A stretch of DNA of 64,000 bases, taken from positions 104,603 through 168,602 of the forward strand of contig CAZEFW010000002.1 in the NCBI GenBank assembly GCA_964511535.1. The letters run 5' to 3'. The stretch comes from CAZCFB01 sp964511535 (lineage in GTDB: Bacteria; Myxococcota_A; Polyangia; GCA-2747355; CAZCFB01). A program made the position numbers and the translations under genes. Shown piece after piece: positions 16,288 through 25,310 of the stretch. How positions within the stretch are numbered: position 1 is the first letter of the stretch; the number at the start of each line of letters is the position of its first letter. The notes beneath the pieces were generated by a model. It was not told the origin of the DNA. It searched no databases and saw only the letters and a program-made list of their open reading frames with translations.

Positions 16288-17379
16288 ATGCGACGCGCCG
16301 CACTGCTGCTCTTTGCGCTTCTTCTGACAGCTTGCCCCGACGGGGTTGACCCCCTGGACCCGTCTGCGTGCCAGCCCCGATGTTCCACCGGCTACCAGTG
16401 CTACCGGGGGACCTGCCAGGGTGTGGACGGCGGCGGAGGCGTGGTGACGAGCGACGCGAACTTCGACGCCGACGCGCTGGTGTTCGACGCCATGCAGGTG
16501 ACCGAGGGCGGAGAGCGGGGGTGGTTCAAGAACAGCTTCTCGCACCTGGACACCCAGCTGATCACCAAGGACACCGGCGTCTCCCTGAGCAGCAAGGGGG
16601 CCAAGCTGGAGCTGAGCTGGGGCCAGTACGGGGCCAACCTGCTGCAGAACCCCGGGTTCGAGACCGGGGCCATCACGGGGTGGACCGACAAGGGCACCAC
16701 CCCCGCCACGGTCTCGGGCGCTCAAATCCACGGCGGCAGCCACGCGGTGGGCGGGACCACCGGCGGCCACGAACTGTACCAGGACGTGGACATCTCCAGC
16801 CTGGCTCCCTTCGTGGACCGCGCCCGCGCCCGCATCGATACCGGCATCTGGCTCAGCTCGGTCAGCGCCGCCGGCGACAGCGGCCGGTTCGTGGCGAGCT
16901 TCCACTTCGAGAGCTCCAGCAGCCTCGATAGCTACGACACGGGGCTGGTCAAGCCCGCCACCTGGACCCAGTACCAGAACGAGCGGATCGTGACCAAGGG
17001 GATCCGCCGGGTTCGGGCCTGGCACCAGTGCAGCGGCGCCAGCTGCTACGCCGACGACGCCGTGGTGCGGCTGAAGCTGCAGCGCTACCCCACCACCGGG
17101 TCCGTGGTCTACGGCCGCACCTTCCAGGAGGCGGTGACCTGGGGCGTGCTCTCCTGGAGCGGCATCCTGCCTCCCGGCACCTCCATCGCCTGCAGCGTTC
17201 GAACGTCGGCCAACGGGTTGGGCGGCTGGGGTGCCTGGTCCCGGGTGGCCACCAACACCGACGACATCTCCTCATTGCCGGGGGTCACCGACGGGCACAA
17301 GGCCATCGAGATCAAGTTCGAGCTCGGCAGCACCGGCGTCAACTCGCCCACCATCACCAGCTTCCTGCTCAATTACTGA
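16288..17379 (+). CDS. Lipoprotein with CBM-like jelly-roll domain
   Basis: 363 residues. The signal peptide MRRAALLLFALLLTAC gives a lipidated Cys. A short Cys-rich segment follows (DPSACQPRCSTGYQCYRGTCQG), of the 'CxxGYxCxxGxC' kind frequent in myxobacterial surface lipoproteins. Residues ~110-250 begin NLLQNPGFETGAITGWTDKG, the usual opening of CBM4/9-type carbohydrate-binding beta-sandwiches. A C-terminal ~100 residues (TFQEAVTWGVLSWSGILPPGT...IEIKFELGSTGVNSPTITSFLLNY) resembles another beta-sandwich. No catalytic motif is seen. It probably binds polysaccharide at the surface. It converges on the TPR protein gene with only seven bases between stops. Confidence 0.8.
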   Translation: MRRAALLLFALLLTACPDGVDPLDPSACQPRCSTGYQCYRGTCQGVDGGGGVVTSDANFDADALVFDAMQVTEGGERGWFKNSFSHLDTQLITKDTGVSLSSKGAKLELSWGQYGANLLQNPGFETGAITGWTDKGTTPATVSGAQIHGGSHAVGGTTGGHELYQDVDISSLAPFVDRARARIDTGIWLSSVSAAGDSGRFVASFHFESSSSLDSYDTGLVKPATWTQYQNERIVTKGIRRVRAWHQCSGASCYADDAVVRLKLQRYPTTGSVVYGRTFQEAVTWGVLSWSGILPPGTSIACSVRTSANGLGGWGAWSRVATNTDDISSLPGVTDGHKAIEIKFELGSTGVNSPTITSFLLNY

Positions 17380-17382
17380 CCG

Positions 17383-17396
17383 CCGCTTAAAAGCGG
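17383..17396. terminator. Short dyad CCGCTT-AA-AAGCGG between convergent genes
   Basis: Six-base arms around an AA sit between the two converging stop codons, overlapping the minus-strand TAA. The stem is short and there is no T-run, so this is weak. Confidence 0.3.
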
Positions 17397-18178
17397 AAGC
17401 CGCCGCCCACCGACGCGCCGCCGCGGGACGGGATGATGTACAGCGATGCTCCCCGCGCGGCTCGTTTCTTGTCGCGATGCCACAGGTAGAAGCTGGCCCC
17501 CGAGGCGACGGCGAACAGCCCGGCCATCACATGGCCAGCGGCCACCATGTTGCGATGGTTGGAGTAGGCCGGGTCGTCGGTGTACAGCTTGTCCCCCTCG
17601 CCGTAGGAGATCCACGCGGCGATCTCGAACCCAACCGCCAGCACTCCGGCCGCGATGCCCGACGCCAGCAGGTAGGTGCCGAGGTCCGAGGCGGAGTCGT
17701 CGCGCGTCGTCGGCGAGGCCGCGGGCGCCGGCCTCGCTGCCCTGGCGCGGGCGGGCGCGCGGGCCCTGTCCACGCGCCGCCTCGACGGCTTGGCCCTGGC
17801 CCTGGAGGGGCGGGCACGCGCCGCTGACAGCTCGCGGATGGCCTGCTCCACCTCGAAGCGCACCTCGGGCGGCGGCGGGTTCTCCCTGGCCTCGGAGCGG
17901 TAGGTGGGCATGTAGCGCTTGAAGTAGTACAGCGCGTGGCGCGCGTGCTTCAGCTTCCGGTAGCAGCGCGCGATGTACAGGATGGTCGAGGAGCGCGGGT
18001 TCAGCTCCTGTGATTGCAGGAACACCGTGAGCGCCTGCTTGAACTCGTCCATCTCGTAGTAGAACAGCGCGTCCTTGTACAGCTCCTTGGCCCGGGCGAA
18101 CCGGGCCTCGTCGGCCAGGGCCGGAGATGCGTGCGCCAGGAGCAGGGTGGCCAGGATGGTAAGGGCGATGGTCCGCAT
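17387..18178 (-). CDS. Secreted/membrane TPR protein downstream of Ser/Thr kinase
   Basis: 263 residues. A signal peptide (LTILATLLLAHASPALA) is followed by TPR-like helices at ~25-95: ARFARAKELYKDALFYYEMDEFKQALTVFLQSQELNPRSS...YIARCYRKLKHARHALYYFKRYM. A basic Arg/Ala/Pro linker (~120-165) follows, then two C-terminal hydrophobic helices (GTYLLASGIAAGVLAVGFEIAAW and AGLFAVASGASFYLWH). This layout (signal peptide, TPRs, basic linker, membrane helices) is frequent beside myxobacterial Hanks-type kinases. Its start lies three bases after the kinase stop, so the two are co-transcribed. It may be a partner or substrate of the kinase; there is no direct evidence. Confidence 0.8.
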   Translation of the reverse strand: MRTIALTILATLLLAHASPALADEARFARAKELYKDALFYYEMDEFKQALTVFLQSQELNPRSSTILYIARCYRKLKHARHALYYFKRYMPTYRSEARENPPPPEVRFEVEQAIRELSAARARPSRARAKPSRRRVDRARAPARARAARPAPAASPTTRDDSASDLGTYLLASGIAAGVLAVGFEIAAWISYGEGDKLYTDDPAYSNHRNMVAAGHVMAGLFAVASGASFYLWHRDKKRAARGASLYIIPSRGGASVGGGFRF

Positions 18179-18181
18179 GGT

Positions 18182-19741
18182 TCAGTAGGGGAGGGGGGCC
18201 TCTTTCTTTCGCTTCTTCTTTGTCTTCTTCTTCGGCGGCGCATTGCGTCGCTTTACGCGCGGCGGCCTGCGCCTCGCCCTGTCGGAGCCAGGCCTCGGCT
18301 GTACGCGCCGCTTGCCAGCGTCCGGCAATAGTATCACCTCCGGCTCCAGCGGCGGCAGATCCGGCGCGCCGAAGTCCGGCTCCGGGTCGGGGACCGCGGC
18401 CCGGGCGGGCGCGGGCGCCAGCGCAGGGGGCGGGACCTGGGCCGCCGGCGCCAGGTCCGGGCCGCCGCGGGAGGCGAGGTAGAAGGTCAGCCCGCTGGCC
18501 ACGCAGGCCGCGAGGATCACCAGCGCCACCAGGGCGCCGGCCCGCACGGGGAGCGGCGCAGCGGGCCTGGCCGCGGTGAAGTGCACCGCGGAGTTGTCCA
18601 CGATGGTCTCGTCGCCGTCAGACGGCGCCAGCCGCACCTCTGTGGGCCGCTCGGCCACGGGGCCATCTCCCGCCTCCTCGGGCCCGATGAAGAAGTGGGT
18701 CGGGCCCTCGCCCTCCAGGTCGCCCGCCGTCAGGAAGATGTCGGTGGGCTCCATGGGCGCCAGCTCCTGCGGGGAGGGCGTGTTGGCGGCGCGCCCCCGC
18801 AGCAGGGCGCTGACCCGATCCAGCCGCTCGGCGAAGTGCTCCTTCATCCACCGGCCCAGCTGCCACGAGCTGTACCCCTCCGCGTACCACACCGTCTCCA
18901 GCGCGGCCTGCATCTCCCGGGCCGATGAGGGCCGAGCTTCTCGGTCGCGGGACAGGGCGCGCAGGCAGATCGCCTCCAGCCGCGGGTCCACTCCCGGGCT
19001 CAGGGTGGCCGGCCGCGGCACCTCGGCGCGCTCCACCCGCTTGAGGATGCTGATGTCGTTGTCCCCGTCGAACAGCTTGCGCCCGGTGAGCAGCTCGAAC
19101 AGGATGGCCCCCGCGCTGAAGATGTCGGAGCGGTGGTCCACCTCCGCTCCCGCCGCCTGCTCCGGCGACATGTACGAGATCTTCCCCTTGATCCCACCCA
19201 TGGTCATGTAGTTGCGCTGGGCCGCCTTGGCGATGCCGAAGTCGATGAGCTTGACCTCGCCGTCCAGGGTCACCATCACGTTGCGGGGGTTGACGTCCCT
19301 GTGGATGATGCCGAGCGGCTGCCCGTGCCAGTCGTCCTTGGTGTGGGCGTGGTGCAGCGCGCCGCACACCTCTGACAGCAGATAGGAGGCCATGGCCACC
19401 GGCGGGGGCTCCCCCAGGCGATCGTGCACCTGCAGGATGTCGCGCAGGGAGACGCCGTGGATGTACTCCATGGCGATGATGTAGGTGTTGTTCACCCGGC
19501 CGAAGTCGAACACCTGCCCGATGCCCCGGTGCTGAAGCTGCGCCGAGATGGCGGCCTCGTCCATGAACATCTCGACGAAGTCCCGGGAGTCGGCGAAGTC
19601 GGAGCGGATCTTCTTGATCACCAGCAGCTTCTGGTAGCGGCCCGCTCCCTTGGCCCTGCACAGGTATACCTCCGCCATACCGCCCTTGGCGATGCGGCCG
19701 AGCAGCTCGTACTGGATAAGGCTGTGCAGGACATCGCCCAC
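18182..19741 (-). CDS. Hanks-type Ser/Thr protein kinase, single-pass membrane
   Basis: 519 residues. The kinase domain (~8-275) has a Gly-rich loop (LLGRIAKGGMAEVYLCRA), the VAIK-like LVIKKI, catalytic loop HRDVNPRNVMV, LIDFGIAKA (DFG) and MSPEQ (APE). The catalytic loop has Asn-Pro-Arg where most kinases have Lys-Pro; myxobacterial kinases often carry HRDVS/NPxN here, so it is probably active. One helix (VRAGALVALVILAACVASGLTFYL, ~405-430) follows an acidic linker. The Pro/Ala-rich and Lys/Arg-rich tail (KKKTKKKRKKEAPLPY) would lie outside. The GTG start has TATCCT ten bases upstream. It is transcribed with the giant TPR gene upstream and the TPR membrane protein downstream. Confidence 0.92.
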   Translation of the reverse strand: MGDVLHSLIQYELLGRIAKGGMAEVYLCRAKGAGRYQKLLVIKKIRSDFADSRDFVEMFMDEAAISAQLQHRGIGQVFDFGRVNNTYIIAMEYIHGVSLRDILQVHDRLGEPPPVAMASYLLSEVCGALHHAHTKDDWHGQPLGIIHRDVNPRNVMVTLDGEVKLIDFGIAKAAQRNYMTMGGIKGKISYMSPEQAAGAEVDHRSDIFSAGAILFELLTGRKLFDGDNDISILKRVERAEVPRPATLSPGVDPRLEAICLRALSRDREARPSSAREMQAALETVWYAEGYSSWQLGRWMKEHFAERLDRVSALLRGRAANTPSPQELAPMEPTDIFLTAGDLEGEGPTHFFIGPEEAGDGPVAERPTEVRLAPSDGDETIVDNSAVHFTAARPAAPLPVRAGALVALVILAACVASGLTFYLASRGGPDLAPAAQVPPPALAPAPARAAVPDPEPDFGAPDLPPLEPEVILLPDAGKRRVQPRPGSDRARRRPPRVKRRNAPPKKKTKKKRKKEAPLPY

Positions 19742-19781
19742 GGCACCGACCAGGATACTACTTTTTTTTGGACCCGGCCTT

Positions 19782-22700
19782 TTACTCCCCCGCCCCCGGC
19801 GACAGGCCCAGGTCCCGGCGCAGGGCCAGGAAGCGCGGGTCCACCAGGAAGGCGAGCAGGTCGGCGGTCCGCGGTCCGATGCCGTCGGCGTCCTCCAGCG
19901 CGGCCGCCTCCTGCAGGGCCTGCAGCGGATCGCCGGCCAGGGCCATGCCTGCGCGGTTGGCCCCGAGCACCACGGCCTCCCTGTATACCGCCAGGTCCTC
20001 TCCCGCCAGGCCAGCGGTCACCGCGGGCAGCGCCTCGCCCAGCCGCTCCAGCTCCTGCGCGTCCAGCTGGTCCACCAGCCTCAACGCCTCGGTGCGCACG
20101 GCCTCTCCCTGCTCGCCAAGGGGCAGCTCGCAGGTCGGCCGCGCGGCGCGACCGAGGGCTGTCAGCAGCACCGCGGCGCGCCGGGAGGTCATGTCCAGCA
20201 AGGGGAGCGCGCCCTCGTTGATGAGGAACAGCGCTCGCCCGATGAGGAACCGCTCCGACGGCGAGATGAGCCCCCGCGCCAGGTCCGCGCCCACGAGCAG
20301 GGCGGGCGCGTCGAGGATCTCGGCGGCCACGAGGCGCTTGCGCGCCGGCGAGATGTACAGATCGAACGTCACGCCGCCCAGCTGGTCCGCGGCCTCCTCG
20401 CACAGGGTGCGCAGCGGGTGCCCCGCGACGACCTTGTCCCGGTCGCTCAAGCCCAGGGCCGCCGGCTTGCTGGCCAGCAGTCGGTGCAGGGTGGGCCGCA
20501 CCATCTGCAGCAGCTGACGCAGGGCGCCGCTGGCCGCGGCGGGCACCAGCAGCTGCTCGTAGCGGTAGCGGGTCAGCCCGCCAGACGGCACCGGCGCGCA
20601 GCGGTACTGGTGAAGCTTGAGGAACCGGCGCTCCGCCTCGTCGAGCAGCCCCTCCTGGCCGCCCGCCTCCTCCAGGTGGGCCCGGGCCACGCAGGTGCAG
20701 AAAAAGGCGTCGTACTGGCGCTGCCACTTGTGGATCCGCCCCAGGTGCTGGAACCGGTCCCCTGCCAGCGGGTCGAGGGTCAGCGCGTCCCGGACCCGCG
20801 CCGCGGAGCGCGTCAGGTGGCCCTCCGCTGCCTCCCGGTCCCCGCGGCTGCCGTGCACCGCCGCCAGCCGCTCGATGACAGAGATGTCCAGCGGCGCCAG
20901 GTCGAGGGCCTCCTCCAGGCGGGTGATCGCCTCGCGCGGTCGCCCGGCCTCCTCGTCCAGCAGCCGCGCCTCCTCCTTGAGCAGCTCGACCCGGTCGCCG
21001 GATTCGTGGGTCAGCTGGATCAGCTGGGTGATCGCCTCGCGCTGGGTGTCCAGGTCCCGCGCCGCCTGCGCCGCCCGCAGCATGAGCCGCAGGGTGTCCT
21101 CGGCCGGCTGCTCGTCGTCCTCGGCGGCCTGCTGCAGCGAGCTGAGGGCTGCCAGCGGCATGTCCATGCCGAGCTGCAGCTCGCCCAGGCGCCGGCGGAT
21201 GCGCGCCCGCTCTCCTGATTCGCCCACGGTGGAGATGGTCTTGGTGTACAGCTCCTCGGCCTCGGCCCACTCCTGCCTGGCGTAGTGCTGATCCGCCAGG
21301 GCCACCTGCACTGTCAGGTTGTCCGGGTCCAGCTCCGCGGCCCGGCGAAGGCAGGCGAGGCCCTTGCGCTCCTCGCCCAGGCGCTGGATGTAGAGCTCCC
21401 CGAGGCGGCACAGGCTGGCGGCCTGGCGGTCGGGGCTGGTGGTGGCGTTGATCCGCGCGCGCAGCAGCGAGGCCAGCGCCGTCCAGTGCTCGTCCCCCTC
21501 GAGGCATGCGGCGAGCCGCTCGTTGGCCTCCTCGTGCAGCGGGTCCTCCTCCAGCACCCGGCGATAGAGGGCCGCCGCGCGTCCTCGCGAGCCGACCTGG
21601 TCCTCGAGCACCATGCCCGCGCGGATCAGCGCGTCCTGGCGGCAGCGGGGCGACTCCATGGTGTCCGCCTCACGCAGGAAGATGTCCGCCACGTCGGCCC
21701 AGCGTCCCTGCCGGGTCAGCAGCCGGGCCAGGCCCCACAGCGCGCCGGGGTGACCCTCGTAGTTGCCGAGGGCCTCCTCGTAGCGGCTCTCAGCCGCGGC
21801 GAGGTCACCGCGCGCCGCGGCCAGCTCGGCCAGCTCCACGTTGAGGCAGGAGCGCTCCATCGGGTCGCCGTCCCGGTCTAGGCGGTCTGTGAGCAGCTGC
21901 TCAAGCTGCGCGGGCTCGTCCGCCAGGCGCAGCGAGCGCTCCCGGGCGCGCAGGGCCAGCTCCCCCTCGCCGCCCGACGGCCCCCTGAGGCCGTCCAGGA
22001 GCAGCGAGCGCGTGCCGGCGGCGCTGGTGAGCGGGACGCGTCGGGTGCGGGTCACCGACGAATCGGCAGCCCCGGGGCCGAGCTCGGGCGCCTGCACCGG
22101 AGGGCTCGCAGGCGGCGCTTCGCCCAGGCGCTCCAGGCCCTGCAGCGCAGCCGGCATGGCCGGCACGGCGGCGAGCGCCTGCCGGTAGAGGCGTGACGCA
22201 TCCTCCAGGTTGTCGAGCCGCTCCTCGCACAGGTTGCCGGCGGCGAGCAGCCAGGCGGCCCTGGTGTGCGCGTGGGCCCCGGCCTCGGCGCCCTGCTCCA
22301 GCATGGCGGCCAGCTCCTCCCAGCGCTCCGCGGCGCGCAGCAGCCGCGCCAGGGCCTCCACGAGCGGGGGTCTGCTCGGGTCCAACGTCAGCGCCTCCCG
22401 GTAGGTCTGGATCGCCTCGTCCATCAGCCCCAGCTCCTGCTCCCGCAGCGCGGCGAGCTCCACCAGCAGCGGGACGCGCTCGGCCGGCTCGGGCAGGCGC
22501 TCCACCTCTTCGGACAGCAGCGTCTCCAGCCTGGACCAGTGGCGCCGGTGCCGGTACAGCCGCCTGAGCGCCTCGAACGCGGTGGCGCAGCCCGGGTCCT
22601 CAAGTAGCGCCTGGCGATAGCACTGCACGGCGTGCTCCTCGCCGCCCTCCAGGTGCTCTAGCCAGACGCTGGCCGAGGTGCAGAGCAGATCGGCCTTGCG

Positions 22701-24341
22701 CGCGGGGCTGGAGGTGAGGGCCACCTCTTTTTCGGTCAGGTCCACCAGCTCGCGATGGCGCCCGGTCATGGCGCACAGCCGCGCCGCCGCCCTGATGGAC
22801 GGCAGGTGCTCGGGATCCCCGGACAGGATCTGCTGGTGGCACTCCAGGGCCACGTCAGGCTGGCCCAGCTGATGCTGCCAGACCGACGCCATGCGCTCGA
22901 GGATGCGCACCGTCTGCTCTCCGTCGGTGGCGAGCCCGTGCATCTCGTCGTACAGCTGCAGCAGCTCGGTCCAGCGCTGCAGCCGGGTGAAGAGGCGCTC
23001 CTGGCTCAGCTGGGACGCGACGAAGCCCGGCCAGCGCTCGAGCAGCTTGCCGTGGACCTCCAGCGCCTCTTCGGCGAGCCCGCTGCGCTCCAGCAGCTGC
23101 GCCAGGGCGAGCTGGCCAGAGAGCAGGTCCGCCGGGTGGCGCGCCACGGCCAGGGCGCGGCGGCGATGCTCCAGCAGCTCCCCCACCTCCACGCCGCCGG
23201 AGCCGAGGAGCAGCTCCAGCCCCTCGAGGGACGCCTGGTGGGCAGGGTCGATGGTCAGGGCGCGGCGATACCAGCCGGCCGCGGCGGCCGGATCCCGCAA
23301 CAACGCCCGGTGCAGGTCGGCCAGCTCGGCGCAGACGCGGCGCGCCTCGAGGGGAGGCGGGTCGAGGGTCAGCAGCAGCTCGCCCACCTTCACCGCCCCC
23401 TCGGTGTCTCCCTCGCGAAGCGCGGCCTCCAGCAGGTCCTCGGCCACCTCCGTGGTGGGGTGCAGCTCCAGGCTCTGGTGGGCGAGGGCCCGGGCGTGCT
23501 TGCTGGTGTCGGCGCCCAGCAGCCGCGCCGCCCGGGCCAGCAGGCGGGCGCGGCGCTCCTGGGTGATGTCGTCCTGCCCGGCCAGGGTCTCCAGCAGCGA
23601 GGCCAGCGCCTGGGTCTCACCGCGCTCCTCGAGGATCTGCTCCAGGAATCTTCCCGCCGCCTCCATCTCGCCCGGGGCGATCTCCACGGCCTTGCGCAGG
23701 GCGGCGGCCGCGCGATCGGGCTGGGAGGCCGCCGCCAGCAGCCCCCTGCAGGTGAGCAGCGCGGCTGTCTGCACCGACGGCGGCAGGAGCCTGATCTGGA
23801 GCTTCAGCTGCTGCTCTGCGCCCGGCAGGTCGCCGGTGGCCGCGCAGATCAGCTCCTGCAGCTTGAGGGTGGACAGGTCCCCTGGCTGCAGGGCGTGAGC
23901 CTCGGCCAACACCTCGCGCGCCTCGCCCGGGTTATCCAGCCGGGCCCAGAGAAGGTGAGCCTGCCGGCGCAGCAGCCCCGCCCTCACCGTCGGCTCCTTG
24001 CTGGCCGCTGCCTCGGCCTTGACCAGCTTGACCAGCAGGCGGTGGTCCCGCCTGAGCTCGTACAGGTTCTGGGCGGTGCGAAGGTTGGGGCGGAAGCGGG
24101 GAGCCAGGGAGTAGGCGGCGAGGAAGGCGCGGGCGGCCGCGGCGTCGTCCCCGCGGTGCAGCTGCAGGCGTCCCAGCTCGTGGTTCAGCGCCGCGAGCCG
24201 GCGGCGGTCCGAGCCCTTGGGCTTGCGCGCGCCCAGGGCTTCGAGCTCCGCTTCGATGATCGGGATCTCCTCGGCCGGGTCACACCACACGTCGAGAGTC
24301 AGCCCGCGCCGCCGCGGACTCTGGAGATCTGGAGATGCCAT
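19782..24341 (-). CDS. Giant cytoplasmic TPR-repeat protein
   Basis: 1519 residues with no signal peptide or membrane helix. It is built almost entirely of degenerate tetratricopeptide repeats from ~55 to ~1250: AALNHELGRLQLHRGDDAAAARAFLAAYSLAPRF, LLRRQAHLLWARLDNPGEAREVLAEAHALQPGDL, LAQLLERSGLAEEALEVHGKLLERWPG and many more. The last ~270 residues (RYEQLLVPAAASGALRQLLQMVRPTL...VTFDLYISPARKRLVAAEILDAPALLVGADLARGLISPSERFLIGRALF) form a distinct helical domain I do not recognise. Proteins like this scaffold signalling or secretion complexes. It lies 40 bases upstream of the kinase gene, in the same direction. The start follows TACAAT by nine bases. Confidence 0.85.
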   Translation of the reverse strand: MASPDLQSPRRRGLTLDVWCDPAEEIPIIEAELEALGARKPKGSDRRRLAALNHELGRLQLHRGDDAAAARAFLAAYSLAPRFRPNLRTAQNLYELRRDHRLLVKLVKAEAAASKEPTVRAGLLRRQAHLLWARLDNPGEAREVLAEAHALQPGDLSTLKLQELICAATGDLPGAEQQLKLQIRLLPPSVQTAALLTCRGLLAAASQPDRAAAALRKAVEIAPGEMEAAGRFLEQILEERGETQALASLLETLAGQDDITQERRARLLARAARLLGADTSKHARALAHQSLELHPTTEVAEDLLEAALREGDTEGAVKVGELLLTLDPPPLEARRVCAELADLHRALLRDPAAAAGWYRRALTIDPAHQASLEGLELLLGSGGVEVGELLEHRRRALAVARHPADLLSGQLALAQLLERSGLAEEALEVHGKLLERWPGFVASQLSQERLFTRLQRWTELLQLYDEMHGLATDGEQTVRILERMASVWQHQLGQPDVALECHQQILSGDPEHLPSIRAAARLCAMTGRHRELVDLTEKEVALTSSPARKADLLCTSASVWLEHLEGGEEHAVQCYRQALLEDPGCATAFEALRRLYRHRRHWSRLETLLSEEVERLPEPAERVPLLVELAALREQELGLMDEAIQTYREALTLDPSRPPLVEALARLLRAAERWEELAAMLEQGAEAGAHAHTRAAWLLAAGNLCEERLDNLEDASRLYRQALAAVPAMPAALQGLERLGEAPPASPPVQAPELGPGAADSSVTRTRRVPLTSAAGTRSLLLDGLRGPSGGEGELALRARERSLRLADEPAQLEQLLTDRLDRDGDPMERSCLNVELAELAAARGDLAAAESRYEEALGNYEGHPGALWGLARLLTRQGRWADVADIFLREADTMESPRCRQDALIRAGMVLEDQVGSRGRAAALYRRVLEEDPLHEEANERLAACLEGDEHWTALASLLRARINATTSPDRQAASLCRLGELYIQRLGEERKGLACLRRAAELDPDNLTVQVALADQHYARQEWAEAEELYTKTISTVGESGERARIRRRLGELQLGMDMPLAALSSLQQAAEDDEQPAEDTLRLMLRAAQAARDLDTQREAITQLIQLTHESGDRVELLKEEARLLDEEAGRPREAITRLEEALDLAPLDISVIERLAAVHGSRGDREAAEGHLTRSAARVRDALTLDPLAGDRFQHLGRIHKWQRQYDAFFCTCVARAHLEEAGGQEGLLDEAERRFLKLHQYRCAPVPSGGLTRYRYEQLLVPAAASGALRQLLQMVRPTLHRLLASKPAALGLSDRDKVVAGHPLRTLCEEAADQLGGVTFDLYISPARKRLVAAEILDAPALLVGADLARGLISPSERFLIGRALFLINEGALPLLDMTSRRAAVLLTALGRAARPTCELPLGEQGEAVRTEALRLVDQLDAQELERLGEALPAVTAGLAGEDLAVYREAVVLGANRAGMALAGDPLQALQEAAALEDADGIGPRTADLLAFLVDPRFLALRRDLGLSPGAGE

Positions 24342-24370
24342 GGCGCCGCCATTGTAAGGGAGGGAGGCCT

Positions 24371-24418
24371 GAGAATGCCAGAATGCCAGCGCGCCGGAAT
24401 GCCGGAATGTCAGAATGC
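24371..24418. repeat. Intergenic GGAATGCCAGAATGCC-type repeat, copy A
   Basis: A cluster of near-direct 9-10-mers related to GAATGCCA lies between the giant TPR gene start and the MerR gene end. Its core AATGCCAGAATGCCAGCGCGCCGGAATGCC-like block (24373-24402) is nearly identical to copy B at 45243. Three or four related clusters occur in the window, always between genes. Confidence 0.6.
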
Positions 24419-24449
24419 TTGAGGAGTCCGGCCGGCGGTGTTTCGTCGG

Positions 24450-24980
24450 TCAGTTGCGCTCTTCCTCGGCGGGGATCTCCGCGAAGTCCAGGGCGGGGTG
24501 CTCGCCGGTGCCGGTGCAGTGGAACTGAGTGATCAGGGTCGGGGCATGCTGCACGTCGCAAGAGGCGCACAGGGCGGGGTGCGTGGCGTCGCAGGTGTTG
24601 CACTTCTGGAGGTAGGCGATGCTCTCGATCATCTCGTCCTCGAGCCTGCGCAGGCGCTCCATCTGGGTGCGGGTCTTGCGGAGGCGTCGGTCCAGCAGCT
24701 GGCGCAGGCGATCCATGGCCAGGTGCACGGTGCCGATCTCTGACCAGTCGTCCAGCAGCTGCCGCACGTCGTTGAGCGACAGCCCGAGGTCCTGCAGCTT
24801 GCCCAGCCAGCGGATGCGCTCCACGGCCTGCGGCGGGTAAAGACGGAAGCCGCCCGCGGTGCGGGTCGCGGGCTCCAGCAGCCCCATGTCCTCGTACAGG
24901 TGCAGGGCCCGCACTGTCTTGCTGCACAGGCGCGCCAGCTCCCCCACCTTCAGCAGCTCTGTTCGCTCTGCAGTTTCCAT
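24450..24980 (-). CDS. MerR-family transcriptional regulator with C-terminal Cys4 cluster
   Basis: 176 residues. The N-terminal MerR winged helix is clear: LLKVGELARLCSKTVRALHLYEDMGLLEPATRTAGGFRLYPPQAVERIRWL. A long coiled-coil dimerisation helix (~80-125) follows. The tail carries C127, C130, C138 and C141 (CNTC...CASC) plus C155, a zinc-ribbon-like CX2CX7CX2C arrangement that could sense metal or redox state. ATG 24980 is chosen because GGAGG (24989-24993) lies eight bases upstream; an ATG two codons earlier is too close to it. The gene is divergent from the beta-helix lipoprotein at 25311, with a 16-bp palindrome between them that could be its operator. Confidence 0.88.
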   Translation of the reverse strand: METAERTELLKVGELARLCSKTVRALHLYEDMGLLEPATRTAGGFRLYPPQAVERIRWLGKLQDLGLSLNDVRQLLDDWSEIGTVHLAMDRLRQLLDRRLRKTRTQMERLRRLEDEMIESIAYLQKCNTCDATHPALCASCDVQHAPTLITQFHCTGTGEHPALDFAEIPAEEERN

Positions 24981-25310
24981 GGTCATCACCTCCGTGCGTG
25001 TGGACGGCGGCAGGGACGCGGCGGCCTCTGCGGCCTGATGTTCAAGGGCTGGAGATGGCGGGCGTGGGGCGCAGTGGGCGGGCGAGCGCGGGGAGGCTGA
25101 ATGTGGCCCAAAGATAAAGGGTAGCCGGGTGCGCCGGGCAGTCAAAGCTTCCGTTTCAGGGTCGGTTCCAGTCAACCCTTACCTTAACGTAAGAGTTTGA
25201 AAATATTGACTTAAATTCAATTTTACACCCTGGACAACTGGGAGTTTGGCGGACACTCTTATCAAAGATGGTCGTTTTGGTAATCCAACAAACAAAACCA
25301 AGAGACAACG
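24981..25310. other. Divergent intergenic region, MerR gene / beta-helix lipoprotein gene
   Basis: 330 bases without a credible gene. The left two thirds are G+C-rich; 25160-25310 is clearly AT-richer than its surroundings. It contains the MerR ribosome site (24989-24993), a 16-bp palindrome (25178-25193) and, at 25206-25220, a weaker dyad TTGA-N7-TCAA. TTGACT appears on the plus strand at 25206 and on the minus strand at 25170-25175, but neither has a convincing -10 at the right distance. Confidence 0.5.
25178..25193. promoter_or_regulatory. 16-bp palindrome, candidate MerR operator
   Basis: CTTACCTTAACGTAAG reads CTTACGTTAAGGTAAG on the other strand, 14 of 16 matching. MerR-family regulators bind dyads of this size and sequence style between widely spaced promoter elements, and the site lies in the divergent region of a MerR gene. 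Confidence 0.5.

Noticed and set aside
19761..19769. Run of eight T between the giant TPR gene and the kinase gene as a terminator
   Set aside because: It reads as A-run on the transcribed strand direction, has no stem, and the genes look co-transcribed.
24371..24418. CRISPR-like repeat cluster
   Set aside because: Units are 9-10 bases without unique spacers, and no cas genes are present.
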